The position numbers were made by a program, and so were the translations under genes. A DNA stretch of 15,122 nucleotides from positions 45,690 through 60,811 of the forward strand of contig DNNJ01000386.1 in assembly GCA_003487955.1 (NCBI GenBank), in the 5' to 3' direction. The stretch is from Clostridiales bacterium. GTDB taxonomy: Bacteria; Bacillota; Clostridia; Tissierellales; Sedimentibacteraceae. The notes beneath the pieces were generated by a model, which ran no database searches, was not told the DNA's origin, and saw only the letters and a program-made list of their open reading frames with translations. This document shows, in pieces, positions 1-6,784 of this stretch; position 1 is the stretch's first letter, and each line of letters opens with the position of its first letter.

Positions 1-4
1 GCGG

Positions 5-25
5 AAGTTGCGCAGCAACTTTTTT
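5..25 (+). terminator. Intrinsic terminator of an upstream rightward gene
   Basis: A perfect 7-bp stem, AAGTTGC at 5-11 and GCAACTT at 15-21 with loop GCA, runs into a T tract at 20-25. The T tract lies on the + strand side, so this most likely ends a rightward transcript that begins outside the window and converges on the MATE gene. The minus-strand side has no T run in the visible sequence. Confidence 0.7.
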
Positions 26-33
26 ATAGATTA

Positions 34-1368
34 TTATAATTTTCTTATCCCTAAATAAAAGAATGTGGCTGTTAACAAAAATGACAGGAAATCAGCAAAA
101 GGTGCTGCGTAAAGAATTCCTTCCACCCCCCAAATTTTTGGAAATATTATAATTGCAGGTGTTAGCAAAATCAACTGTCTTGTTAGTGTTAATAACATTG
201 CTGATTTTGGACGGCCTATTGCTTGAAAAAAGTTTGAACCTACAATCTGAAAGCCTACAACCGGGAAACATAAAAACCATGCAAATATAGCTGTACCTCC
301 AAATTTTATTAATTCCGGGTCTCTGTTAAACAATGATATCAATTGTACAGGAAACAATCTTGTAATTATAAAACCAAATGTAACGATTATTGTTGCAACC
401 TTTATGGCTAATTTTGCAGCATCCTTGACTCTATCAAAATTTTTAGCACCGAAATTAAAGCTGATAATTGGCTGGACGCCTTGGTTCAAGCCTATAATCG
501 GCATAATAAGCAGCGTTTGTATACTGTTAATAACTCCCATGCCGGAAACAGCAATGTCCCCGCCGTAAAAAACCAAATTTTTGTTTAGTACTGCATTTAA
601 AGCGCTTGTTGCCAATTGAAGAGAAAACCCTGGCAGACCTAAGGTGGCAATTTTGACTGCTAAATTTAATTTAATCTTTAAATATTTGAACTTTAATTTA
701 TTTCTGCTTTGTTTTCCTATAAAATATGAAGTAACCCATAAGAATGAAAAAAACTGCGAAATAATAGTTGCTAAAGCAGCACCTGCCATTCCCATTTTAA
801 AACCATAAATAAATATAGGATCTAAAATAATATTTGTTCCTGCCCCTAAAAACATAGTGTACATGGCCAATTTCGGGTTTCCGTCAGCACGTATAAAGTG
901 ATTCATTCCAATACTGACTATATTAAAGAGTGCTCCTAATGTAATTATTCTCATATATTCCATTGCATAGGGAAGGATTGCTTCACTGGCTCCAAATAAA
1001 ATCAGTATAGTTTGCAGGTTTATACGCACTGATATCGCAAAGAAAACTCCCGCTAAAATAAGCAATGAGAAAGTATTGCCTAAAAAATTTTCAGCTTCCG
1101 GATATTTTTTTCTCCCTAAATTTATAGAAAAATTTGTGGCACCTCCAACTCCAAATAAAACCCCTAATGCCAAAAATATTATCATAATGGGAAATCCCAC
1201 TGTAATTCCTGCAATTCCGTCAGTGCCCATATCAGGACTGTTCCCGATATATATTCTGTCAACAACATTGTATAATGCATTAACCATCATACCCACAATA
1301 GCAGGTACTGAAAACTTAAATAAAAGCTTTGATATTTTTTCTGAACCCAATGGGTTTATGTAGTCCAA
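34..1368 (-). CDS. MATE family efflux transporter, MepA-like
   Basis: This is a 444-residue polytopic membrane protein of the MATE family (cation-coupled export of drugs or cationic organic compounds). The N-terminus (PLGSEKISKLLFKFSVPA, then NALYNVVDRIYIG) is the classic MepA/NorM opening. The rest shows about twelve hydrophobic segments in two halves, the second opening at about residue 240 with LGLPGFSLQLATSALNAV and a conserved GLNQGVQPIISFNFGA stretch. Length matches the family (about 440-460). The start is TTG at 1368-1366, supported by GGAGG (plus strand 1374-1378) five bases upstream; no ATG fits the conserved N-terminus better. It is transcribed alone, with a promoter candidate at 1398-1426. 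The real substrate cannot be told from sequence. Confidence 0.93.
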   Translation of the reverse strand: MDYINPLGSEKISKLLFKFSVPAIVGMMVNALYNVVDRIYIGNSPDMGTDGIAGITVGFPIMIIFLALGVLFGVGGATNFSINLGRKKYPEAENFLGNTFSLLILAGVFFAISVRINLQTILILFGASEAILPYAMEYMRIITLGALFNIVSIGMNHFIRADGNPKLAMYTMFLGAGTNIILDPIFIYGFKMGMAGAALATIISQFFSFLWVTSYFIGKQSRNKLKFKYLKIKLNLAVKIATLGLPGFSLQLATSALNAVLNKNLVFYGGDIAVSGMGVINSIQTLLIMPIIGLNQGVQPIISFNFGAKNFDRVKDAAKLAIKVATIIVTFGFIITRLFPVQLISLFNRDPELIKFGGTAIFAWFLCFPVVGFQIVGSNFFQAIGRPKSAMLLTLTRQLILLTPAIIIFPKIWGVEGILYAAPFADFLSFLLTATFFYLGIRKL

Positions 1369-1397
1369 TTCTGCCTCCGCTCATGTTAATAATAGAT

Positions 1398-1426
1398 ATT
1401 ATACTATTAAAATAAGAAGATTTGAA
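1398..1426 (-). promoter_or_regulatory. Putative sigma-A promoter of the MATE gene
   Basis: On the minus strand, TTCAAA (1426-1421) is followed by a 17-base spacer and a perfect TATAAT (1403-1398). This lies 30 bases upstream of the TTG start of the MATE gene. The -10 is consensus and the -35 matches 4 of 6. No operator-like palindrome is evident. Confidence 0.5.
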
Positions 1427-1467
1427 GTATTTTTTTAAAACATATTTTATTCGAAACAATATAATGA

Positions 1468-1597
1468 AAAACTAACATTGATGAAGTATTAAAGGCATAT
1501 AAAATAAAAGAAGAAGAACATATTAAGACTCCATCGAAAATATGTTGATGGAAGAATAGAGTATAAGATAGTATCTTACAATATTAATCATAAATAA
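1468..1597 (+). pseudogene. Possible decayed coding fragment in the intergenic region
   Basis: Two short open stretches in different + frames sit next to each other: 1468-1548 (contains NIDEVLKAYKIKEEEHIK) and 1535-1597 (contains KYVDGRIEYKIVSYNINHK). Each ends in a stop, and joining them through one frameshift gives a protein-like stretch of about 40 residues. There is no ribosome binding site or start codon, and no family was recognised. It may be the remains of a gene or chance in AT-rich DNA. The remainder of 1369-1733 holds two promoter candidates and a GGGGACGG element. Confidence 0.2.
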
Positions 1598-1602
1598 AAC
1601 AA

Positions 1603-1631
1603 TTGAAAATACACTTAATATGTGTTATTCT
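1603..1631 (+). promoter_or_regulatory. Putative promoter of the E2-like gene
   Basis: TTGAAA (1603-1608), a 17-base spacer and TATTCT (1626-1631) form a plausible sigma-A promoter about 100 bases upstream of the E2-like start. The spacer holds a small inverted repeat, ACAC-TTAATAT-GTGT, which could be an operator but is short enough to be chance. Confidence 0.4.
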
Positions 1632-1654
1632 TCGATTAAGTTGTATTTCCGGGA

Positions 1655-1675
1655 AAGGTAACGGGGACGGACCTT
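1655..1675 (+). repeat. Short GGGGACGG element with AAGGT/ACCTT arms
   Basis: The core GGGGACGG (1663-1670) is flanked by inverted arms AAGGT (1655-1659) and ACCTT (1671-1675). The same core recurs in the csd-lysR junction at 7706-7713, also with inverted arms. It is GC-rich against an AT-rich background, and resembles the short palindromic REP-type sequences scattered in clostridial genomes. No transposase gene is in the window. The family assignment is inference. Confidence 0.35.
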
Positions 1676-1733
1676 GAAGTATACAAATGAGGCCCCCTGA
1701 ATTACAGAATTCCGGTAAATTTATGGAGGGTAT

Positions 1734-2606
1734 ATGAAAAGAAGTGACGGATATTTACTGAAAGACTTGAAACCTTTTATGAAAATAATACCTTATGTCA
1801 TGGAAAAGAGAAGCGATTCACAAAATTTTTCGAAGCAGGTATTTCCGGCTGAAAGCATTGATAAATATATTTTAGAGAAAAAACAATATGGTTATAATTT
1901 TAGTTATATGCATGTTTTCATAGCTGCTTATGTAAGACTTATTGCAGAAAGACCACAGCTTAACCGTTTTGTGATGAACAATCAGATTTATCAGAGAGAT
2001 AAGATTTATGTATCAATGGCTGTTAAACGTTCACTTAGAGACGAAGGAGAAGAAACAACCGTAAAGTTTGAATTTACCGGCAAAGAAAATATTTTTGAAA
2101 TTGCAGAAATTATAGATAAGAACATAGATAAAGCAATATCCTACAATGAAGTTACAGATACTGATAAGCTTGCTGAAAGAGTAATGTCTATGCCGGGATT
2201 TGTGAAGAAAGTATTGGTTAGAATTTTAAAAGCAATGGATATGTATAACTTACTTCCTAAAAGCGTTATTGATGCAAGCCCGTTTCATACCACAATGTTT
2301 TTCACTTACTTAAAGTCAATTGATACTCAGTACATCTATCACCATCTTTATGATTTTGGAACTACGGGCTTATTTGCTGCTCTCGGAAAAACAGTAAAAT
2401 TGCCGATAGTTGAAAATGAACAAGTAGTGATAAAAAAATGCTGCGAAATAGGTTATACAATGGATGAAAGAATATGTGACGGTGTTTATTATGCCAGGTC
2501 ATTTAAGCTTTTGGAGAAATATTTCTATAATCCTAATTTGCTGGAATCAGAACTTGTTCAAAAAGTCTCGAAGTTCAAGAAAATAGAAAGTACAATTGCT
2601 CAATAA
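1734..2606 (+). CDS. 2-oxoacid dehydrogenase E2-like (CAT-fold) protein lacking the catalytic His
   Basis: This 290-residue protein resembles the catalytic domain of 2-oxoacid dehydrogenase acyltransferases (E2) and chloramphenicol acetyltransferase. It has no lipoyl domain or peripheral subunit-binding domain. Near the C-terminus the E2 active-site motif DHRxxDG appears as DERICDG (residues 244-250), so the catalytic base His is replaced by Glu245 while Asp249 and Gly250 remain. Residues 90-115 (KIYVSMAVKRSL, then TTVKFEFTG) and 182-191 (SPFHTTMFFT) fit the fold. No E1, E3 or lipoate genes are nearby, so a role in a dehydrogenase complex is unlikely. The ATG at 1734 follows GGAGGG with a short 3-4 base gap. 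The family call is fairly secure; the function is unknown. Confidence 0.8.
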   Translation: MKRSDGYLLKDLKPFMKIIPYVMEKRSDSQNFSKQVFPAESIDKYILEKKQYGYNFSYMHVFIAAYVRLIAERPQLNRFVMNNQIYQRDKIYVSMAVKRSLRDEGEETTVKFEFTGKENIFEIAEIIDKNIDKAISYNEVTDTDKLAERVMSMPGFVKKVLVRILKAMDMYNLLPKSVIDASPFHTTMFFTYLKSIDTQYIYHHLYDFGTTGLFAALGKTVKLPIVENEQVVIKKCCEIGYTMDERICDGVYYARSFKLLEKYFYNPNLLESELVQKVSKFKKIESTIAQ

Positions 2607-2675
2607 CATCTAGACAATTGAAGAAATAGTATGCCCATTAGTACAGGGTAGAACAACAAAATAGGAGTAAAAAAT

Positions 2676-3377
2676 ATGAAATATACAATTGACAGCTCAG
2701 TGTTCAAATTAAATCCGGATATAAAATTTGGAATACTTGTCGGTAATAATATTAAAAACACTGTGACAACGCCTGAAGATGAAGAAAGACTGAGAATTGC
2801 AGAAGCTATAATGAGAGAAAAAATGAATCCTGATGAAATAAGGGAGCTGAGTAATGTGAAGTTGTACAGGGAAGTTGTGAAAAGCTCAGGTATTAATCCA
2901 AACAAATATCTTCCTTCTGTGGAAGCAATGTTTAAAAGAATAGTAAAAGGCGGACAGCTGCCGGTTATAAATGCATTGGTTGATTTATGTAATGCAGTAT
3001 CCATAGAAAAAGGAATATCTTTAGGAGGGCATGATTTAAAAGATATACATGAGGATTTAGAGGTGCGCTACAGCAGAAAAGGAGATGTTTTTCTGCCTTT
3101 CGGGTCAGAAGATTATGAGGATGTGGAGGAAAACGAGCTGATATTCACAAGCGGCAATATAGTCCAGACATATAAATGGCTTTGGAGACAAAGCGAATTA
3201 GGAAAGCTGACTCTTGACAGCACTGACGTATTTTTTCAGCTTGTAGGGTTTAAATATGAGGAAGGCTCATCCCTTTATGAAGCTATGAGCGATATAGAAA
3301 TCTTAGTAACAAACAGATTCCATGGTACATGCAGAAAATATCTTGTCGATATAAACAATCAATCCATTGAATTTTAA
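2676..3377 (+). CDS. Stand-alone B3/B4 tRNA-binding domain protein
   Basis: The 233-residue protein corresponds to a free-standing B3/B4 domain, the module that in the phenylalanyl-tRNA synthetase beta subunit performs editing of mischarged tRNA. The best match to the family is the central block at residues 89-125 (SVEAMFKRIVKGG, LPVINALVDLCNAVS, SLGGHDL), followed by a typical beta-rich C-terminal half with a TNRFHGTC stretch. There are no synthetase catalytic motifs. The ATG at 2676 has AGGAG eight bases upstream. It lies 69 bases after the E2-like gene and 41 before the MFS gene on the same strand, so partial co-transcription is possible. A trans-editing or RNA-binding role is inference; the substrate is unknown. 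Confidence 0.8.
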   Translation: MKYTIDSSVFKLNPDIKFGILVGNNIKNTVTTPEDEERLRIAEAIMREKMNPDEIRELSNVKLYREVVKSSGINPNKYLPSVEAMFKRIVKGGQLPVINALVDLCNAVSIEKGISLGGHDLKDIHEDLEVRYSRKGDVFLPFGSEDYEDVEENELIFTSGNIVQTYKWLWRQSELGKLTLDSTDVFFQLVGFKYEEGSSLYEAMSDIEILVTNRFHGTCRKYLVDINNQSIEF

Positions 3378-3418
3378 AGTATACTATAGGCAGCCTCATT
3401 TTCTGCAAAGGAGTATTT

Positions 3419-4630
3419 ATGAATAAAAAATCTAACTATGGATATGTTGTAGCAGTTATGTGTTTTGTTATTGCATTTTTTTATATAGGACATGCCAATA
3501 ATACAGGCAGTCTATATGTAGTGCCGGTAACAGAGTATTATGGTTTTGCCCGGGCAGAATTCTCATTGAGCTTTAGTATTATATCAATAGTTGGCATAAT
3601 AGCCAATCTTGTTTTTATTAAACTATATAGGTATTTGGGTATTAAAAAACTAGTTATTTTAGGAGCCTTTTGTTCAGCTTCAGCTTTTTTTATTTATTAT
3701 AAATCAACTAAACTTTCACAATACTATATGGGAGCATTTTTGTTTGGAATAGGATATGCTTATACAAATATGATTATTTTTTCACTGCTTATAAACAGCT
3801 GGTTTACTGAGAAAAGGGGAACAATTTTAGGCTTGATTTCTGCAGGAAGCGGATTCGGAGGAACTGTTATGAGTCCCGCAGTGGGTTATATTATATCGGT
3901 TTACGGCTTTAAGCGATCTTATCTGCTCGCTTCAATTATTTTGTTTATTTTAATTATTCCTATTGCTTTATTTATCAAAGAAAACCCTGTTGAATTTATT
4001 GAAGTGAATAATGAAAAAACCATAAGATTTAAAAGAAAAACAACAAAACAGCTACTAAAAGAACAAAGTGTCATTTTAGGTCTTACTGCAATATTTCTGA
4101 TGGGTTTTTTAATGGCACCATGGTTAAATGTATTACCGGCTCATTTAATGGACAGAGGATTTGATGCAATATTTGCTTCTAAAATATTAGGGGGAGTTAT
4201 GTTTATTATGGCATTATCAAAGATTTTTGTTGGCGCTATTCATGACAGAATTGGCATTAAAGCCGCTATTGGTATTTGTTTGATATCATTTGTAATAAGT
4301 GCAGTTCTTTTGTTTATTGTCAAAAGTCAATTCATAGCATGGATGTTTGCTGTATTATTTGGTATTTCATTAAGTGCCCTTTCTGTGTTATTGCCATTAT
4401 TCACTTCAGCTATAGCAGGGGATGAATATTTAAAAGATATAATAGGGATAGCATCTGCCTTGATTGGAGCAGGTATTGCTCTTGGAACTCCTATAATTAA
4501 CTTTTCATATGATTTAACAGGATCAAACAATATAATTTTAATTATATTTACAATTCTTGGTATCTTTAATATGCTGCTTACTTTTATTGCATTAAAAAAA
4601 GCAAAAACAAATACCGGAACTCCAAATTAG
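3419..4630 (+). CDS. Major facilitator superfamily transporter
   Basis: A 403-residue inner-membrane transporter with about twelve hydrophobic segments in two six-helix halves, separated by a charged loop at about residues 189-220 (KENPVEF, then RFKRKTTKQLLKEQS). The helix 4-5 region carries GFGGTVMSPAVGYIIS, and the second half has a loop 8-9 motif, KIFVGAIHDRIGIKAA, equivalent to the MFS signature. The overall pattern resembles the oxalate/formate antiporter and monocarboxylate-type MFS branch, but the substrate cannot be assigned. The ATG at 3419 follows AAAGGAG by five bases. It is downstream of the B3/B4 gene and 95 bases before the MORN lipoprotein. Confidence 0.9.
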   Translation: MNKKSNYGYVVAVMCFVIAFFYIGHANNTGSLYVVPVTEYYGFARAEFSLSFSIISIVGIIANLVFIKLYRYLGIKKLVILGAFCSASAFFIYYKSTKLSQYYMGAFLFGIGYAYTNMIIFSLLINSWFTEKRGTILGLISAGSGFGGTVMSPAVGYIISVYGFKRSYLLASIILFILIIPIALFIKENPVEFIEVNNEKTIRFKRKTTKQLLKEQSVILGLTAIFLMGFLMAPWLNVLPAHLMDRGFDAIFASKILGGVMFIMALSKIFVGAIHDRIGIKAAIGICLISFVISAVLLFIVKSQFIAWMFAVLFGISLSALSVLLPLFTSAIAGDEYLKDIIGIASALIGAGIALGTPIINFSYDLTGSNNIILIIFTILGIFNMLLTFIALKKAKTNTGTPN

Positions 4631-4725
4631 TACCTTTTTACAATAATGAAAATTAGTACCATTATTATTTTAATTTTATTGGTAATAATATACATAAATA
4701 AGGGGTTGGTATTGGAGGCAGACTT

Positions 4726-5601
4726 GTGAATAAGGTTATAATAATTGTTTTGATTTTTATGTTAATGATAGTGTCATCATGTTCCAAATATGAAGAAGTT
4801 CCTGAGAATGGAGGGCTGAATTATAATGGAAACGACAATATTGACAACATTGATGAAAACAATGACATTGAAAATAATATTAAAAACAATGATGAAAATA
4901 ATAATATTGAAAACAATGATGGAGTCACCGATGTTGAATACGATAGTGAAAACATTGAGCTAGAAAAACCTGAAGCAGAGGAAGTAATACACGAAAATAA
5001 TGTCAAGATAATATATCCGAATGGGGATATATATGAAGGTGAAATGAAGAATGGAATGATGGATGGACTTGGTATTTATACATATTCAAACGGTGATGTT
5101 TATGAAGGAGAATTTAAGGAAAATAAGCAGAACGGTCATGGAAAACATACATCACCCAATATATATGTATATGAAGGTGAAATGAAAAACGGAATGATGG
5201 ACGGAGTCGGCACTTATACATATTCCAATGGAGATGTATATGAAGGTGAGTTTAAAGATAATGTTCAGCATGGACACGGCAAGTTTACGGTACCGAATAG
5301 ATATGTTTATGAAGGTGAATTTAAGGATGATTTTATAAATGGTCATGGAGTAACTATATATGCAAACGGCGATAAATATGAAGGCGAATTTGTTAATGGA
5401 ATGAAGGATGGTCAAGGAACATATACGTTTGCAAATGGTAATAAGTTTGTTGGGAAATATAAAGATGGAAAAAAAGAAGGCACAGGGGTTTTATACTATA
5501 TAGATGGTACTTTTGATGAAGGAATGTGGGAAAATGACAGTCTTGTTGATAATAATGAACAAAACAATGAAATAATCCAAGTAATAGAAACGGTAGATTA
5601 G
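4726..5601 (+). CDS. MORN-repeat lipoprotein
   Basis: The 291-residue protein begins with a lipoprotein signal: a hydrophobic run (residues 4-16) and lipobox VSSC with Cys19 as the predicted lipidation site. Next comes an acidic, Asn-rich linker (about 30-90), then seven contiguous 23-residue MORN repeats (103-263, each starting YEGE or a variant), a partial eighth and a short acidic tail. It is predicted to be anchored outside the membrane with the repeats exposed. MORN repeats form extended beta-hairpin rods used in lipid or protein binding; the partner here is unknown. The start is GTG at 4726, with GGAGG (4714-4718) seven bases upstream; no ATG would keep the signal peptide intact. Confidence 0.88.
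   Translation: MNKVIIIVLIFMLMIVSSCSKYEEVPENGGLNYNGNDNIDNIDENNDIENNIKNNDENNNIENNDGVTDVEYDSENIELEKPEAEEVIHENNVKIIYPNGDIYEGEMKNGMMDGLGIYTYSNGDVYEGEFKENKQNGHGKHTSPNIYVYEGEMKNGMMDGVGTYTYSNGDVYEGEFKDNVQHGHGKFTVPNRYVYEGEFKDDFINGHGVTIYANGDKYEGEFVNGMKDGQGTYTFANGNKFVGKYKDGKKEGTGVLYYIDGTFDEGMWENDSLVDNNEQNNEIIQVIETVD
4829..4920 (+). repeat. Asn/Asp/Glu-rich low-complexity linker
   Basis: The DNA is built from variants of GAAAACAATGA and encodes an Asn-, Asp-, Glu- and Ile-rich linker at residues about 35-65 of the MORN lipoprotein. The quasi-tandem structure makes it prone to slippage, so its length probably varies between strains. Confidence 0.5.
5032..5514 (+). repeat. Seven tandem 69-bp MORN repeat units
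   Basis: The seven repeat units are each exactly 69 bp (23 codons). Units 1 and 3 are 21/23 identical in protein, and units 2 and 4 are also close, so a 138-bp two-unit block appears to have been duplicated. Units 5-7 are more diverged. Many differences between units 1 and 3 are synonymous, so the duplication is not recent. Confidence 0.85.
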
Positions 5602-5612
5602 GATAAATTTAA

Positions 5613-5650
5613 AAAAGGCCAGCGGATTTAAAAAAACGCTGGTTTTTAAA
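5613..5650. terminator. Bidirectional intrinsic terminator between the MORN gene and selD
   Basis: CCAGCG (5619-5624) pairs with CGCTGG (5637-5642). On the + strand the stem runs into TTTTT (5643-5647); on the minus strand it is followed by CC and TTTTTT (5618-5611). It sits between two convergent genes and is placed to end both transcripts. Confidence 0.75.
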
Positions 5651-5720
5651 TGTGCAAGAAACAATAACCACCATCCAATGAATGGAATTCCAAGGTTCTT
5701 CTCCGGAATTACCCGGAATT

Positions 5721-6761
5721 CTATTCTACTATAATTTTGCAATCCTGTTTTTCTAAAACTTCACCTATTAATGCATAGGGTGTGATACTGTTTTTAAGTT
5801 CATTAAGCAGAATGTCAGATTTATTTTTTTCCACTGATATCAAAAGTCCTCCTGATGTTTGCGGGTCGGAAATGCAGTCGACTATTTCCTGAGGTATTGT
5901 TTCAGAAATCTTAACATGGTTTTTAATATATTCCATATTTCTGTAGGCCCCCGCGGGGATAATACCCATTCTTGCCAAAGACAAGGCCTCTTCAATAATT
6001 GGTATGGAATCAGCATGGAATTTTATTGTAACATTGCTTCCTTCAGCCATTTCATAAGCATGACCAAGCAAGCCGAATCCTGTTATATCGGTACAGCTGT
6101 TTACACCAACCTTCATCATTGCATCTTTAGAAAACTTATTTAATTCAGACATAGTACGGACAGCTGTTTTGTATCCGTCTTCACTGACTATTCCAGCTTT
6201 TATGCCTGTATTCAAAATCCCTAACCCTAAAGGCTTGGTAAGAATTAAAACATCTCCCGGCTTCGCATTGCTGTTTGTTACAACGTCATTAGGATGTATG
6301 AAACCTGTTACGGATAACCCGTATTTCGGCTCTTTATCTTCTACCGTATGACCTCCGATGATCAGGGCATTAGCCTCCTTAACCTTATCATGACCGCCTT
6401 GAAGAATGCTTTTTATAACATCTTTAGGCAGGTCTAAAGGAAAGCATGTAATATTCAGTGCTAATTTCGGTTCACCGCCCATGGCATAAACATCGCTTAA
6501 TGAATTTGCAGCTGCTATTTGTCCGTATATATAGGGATCATCAACTACGGGCGTAAAAAAGTCCAACGTCTGCACTAATGCAAGCTCCTCGGTTATCTTA
6601 TAAACTGAAGCATCATCTGAAGTACTCATTCCAACAAGCAGATTTTCGTCAGAGTCATAGTTTAAATGGCACAAAACTTGTGCCAGGACATCAGGTCCTA
6701 TTTTAGCTGCTCAGCCGGCACTTTGAGTCATTTGTGTCAGTTTTATATCATTTGATGACAT
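5721..6761 (-). CDS. selD: Selenide, water dikinase (selenophosphate synthetase), selenoprotein with Sec17
   Basis: SelD converts selenide and ATP into selenophosphate, the Se donor for selenocysteine and other Se modifications. The true start is ATG at 6761-6759 (N-terminus MSSNDIKLTQMTQSAG), followed by an in-frame UGA at 6713-6711 and then AAKIGPDVL. This aligns with E. coli SelD, where the catalytic residue is Cys17 and Lys20 follows; here they are Sec17 and Lys20. Full length is 346 residues, as usual for the family. Other SelD motifs are present: SDDASVY, DFFTPVVDDPYIYGQIAAAN, GGHTVED, TGFGLLGHAYEMAEGS and SDPQTSGG. A simple ORF call would start at TTG 6674 and lose the whole catalytic N-terminus. 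A GAGGAAG ribosome binding site lies upstream. It is the last gene of the leftward csd-lysR-selD run, 23 bases after lysR. Confidence 0.96.
6667..6713 (-). promoter_or_regulatory. Bacterial SECIS region downstream of the selD UGA
   Basis: Reading the minus strand, UGA at 6713-6711 is followed by a small hairpin GGAC-CUGAU-GUCC, then a perfect 8-bp hairpin TGGCACAA-GTT-TTGTGCCA (6685-6667). The 8-bp hairpin begins 26 bases after the UGA and its apical loop starts with G about 34 bases after it. That fits the known bacterial SECIS pattern: a loop roughly 16-37 bases downstream with a G at its start. Either hairpin, or a combination, could be the SelB-binding element. The structure is read by eye and not folded by software. 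Confidence 0.7.
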
Positions 6762-6784
6762 AGTTTTCACTTCCTCGTTAAGAT

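Noticed and set aside
2600..3004. 134-residue antisense open frame over the B3/B4 gene
   Set aside because: It is hydrophobic and open only because of the codon pattern of the real gene; no ribosome binding site or family likeness.
4625..4690. Direct repeat AATTAGTACC and ACC/GGT inverted repeat between the MFS and MORN genes
   Set aside because: The repeats are short and AT-rich, and no T tract or stable stem follows; not enough to call a terminator or operator.
5032..5514. CRISPR-like regular repeats
   Set aside because: The 69-bp periodicity is the in-frame coding of MORN units without spacers; it is not a CRISPR array.
5721..6674. SelD starting at TTG 6674 as a 317-residue protein
   Set aside because: This start falls inside the SECIS hairpin, lacks a ribosome binding site and loses the catalytic Sec17 and Lys20; the frame continues upstream through UGA to ATG 6761 with a good site.
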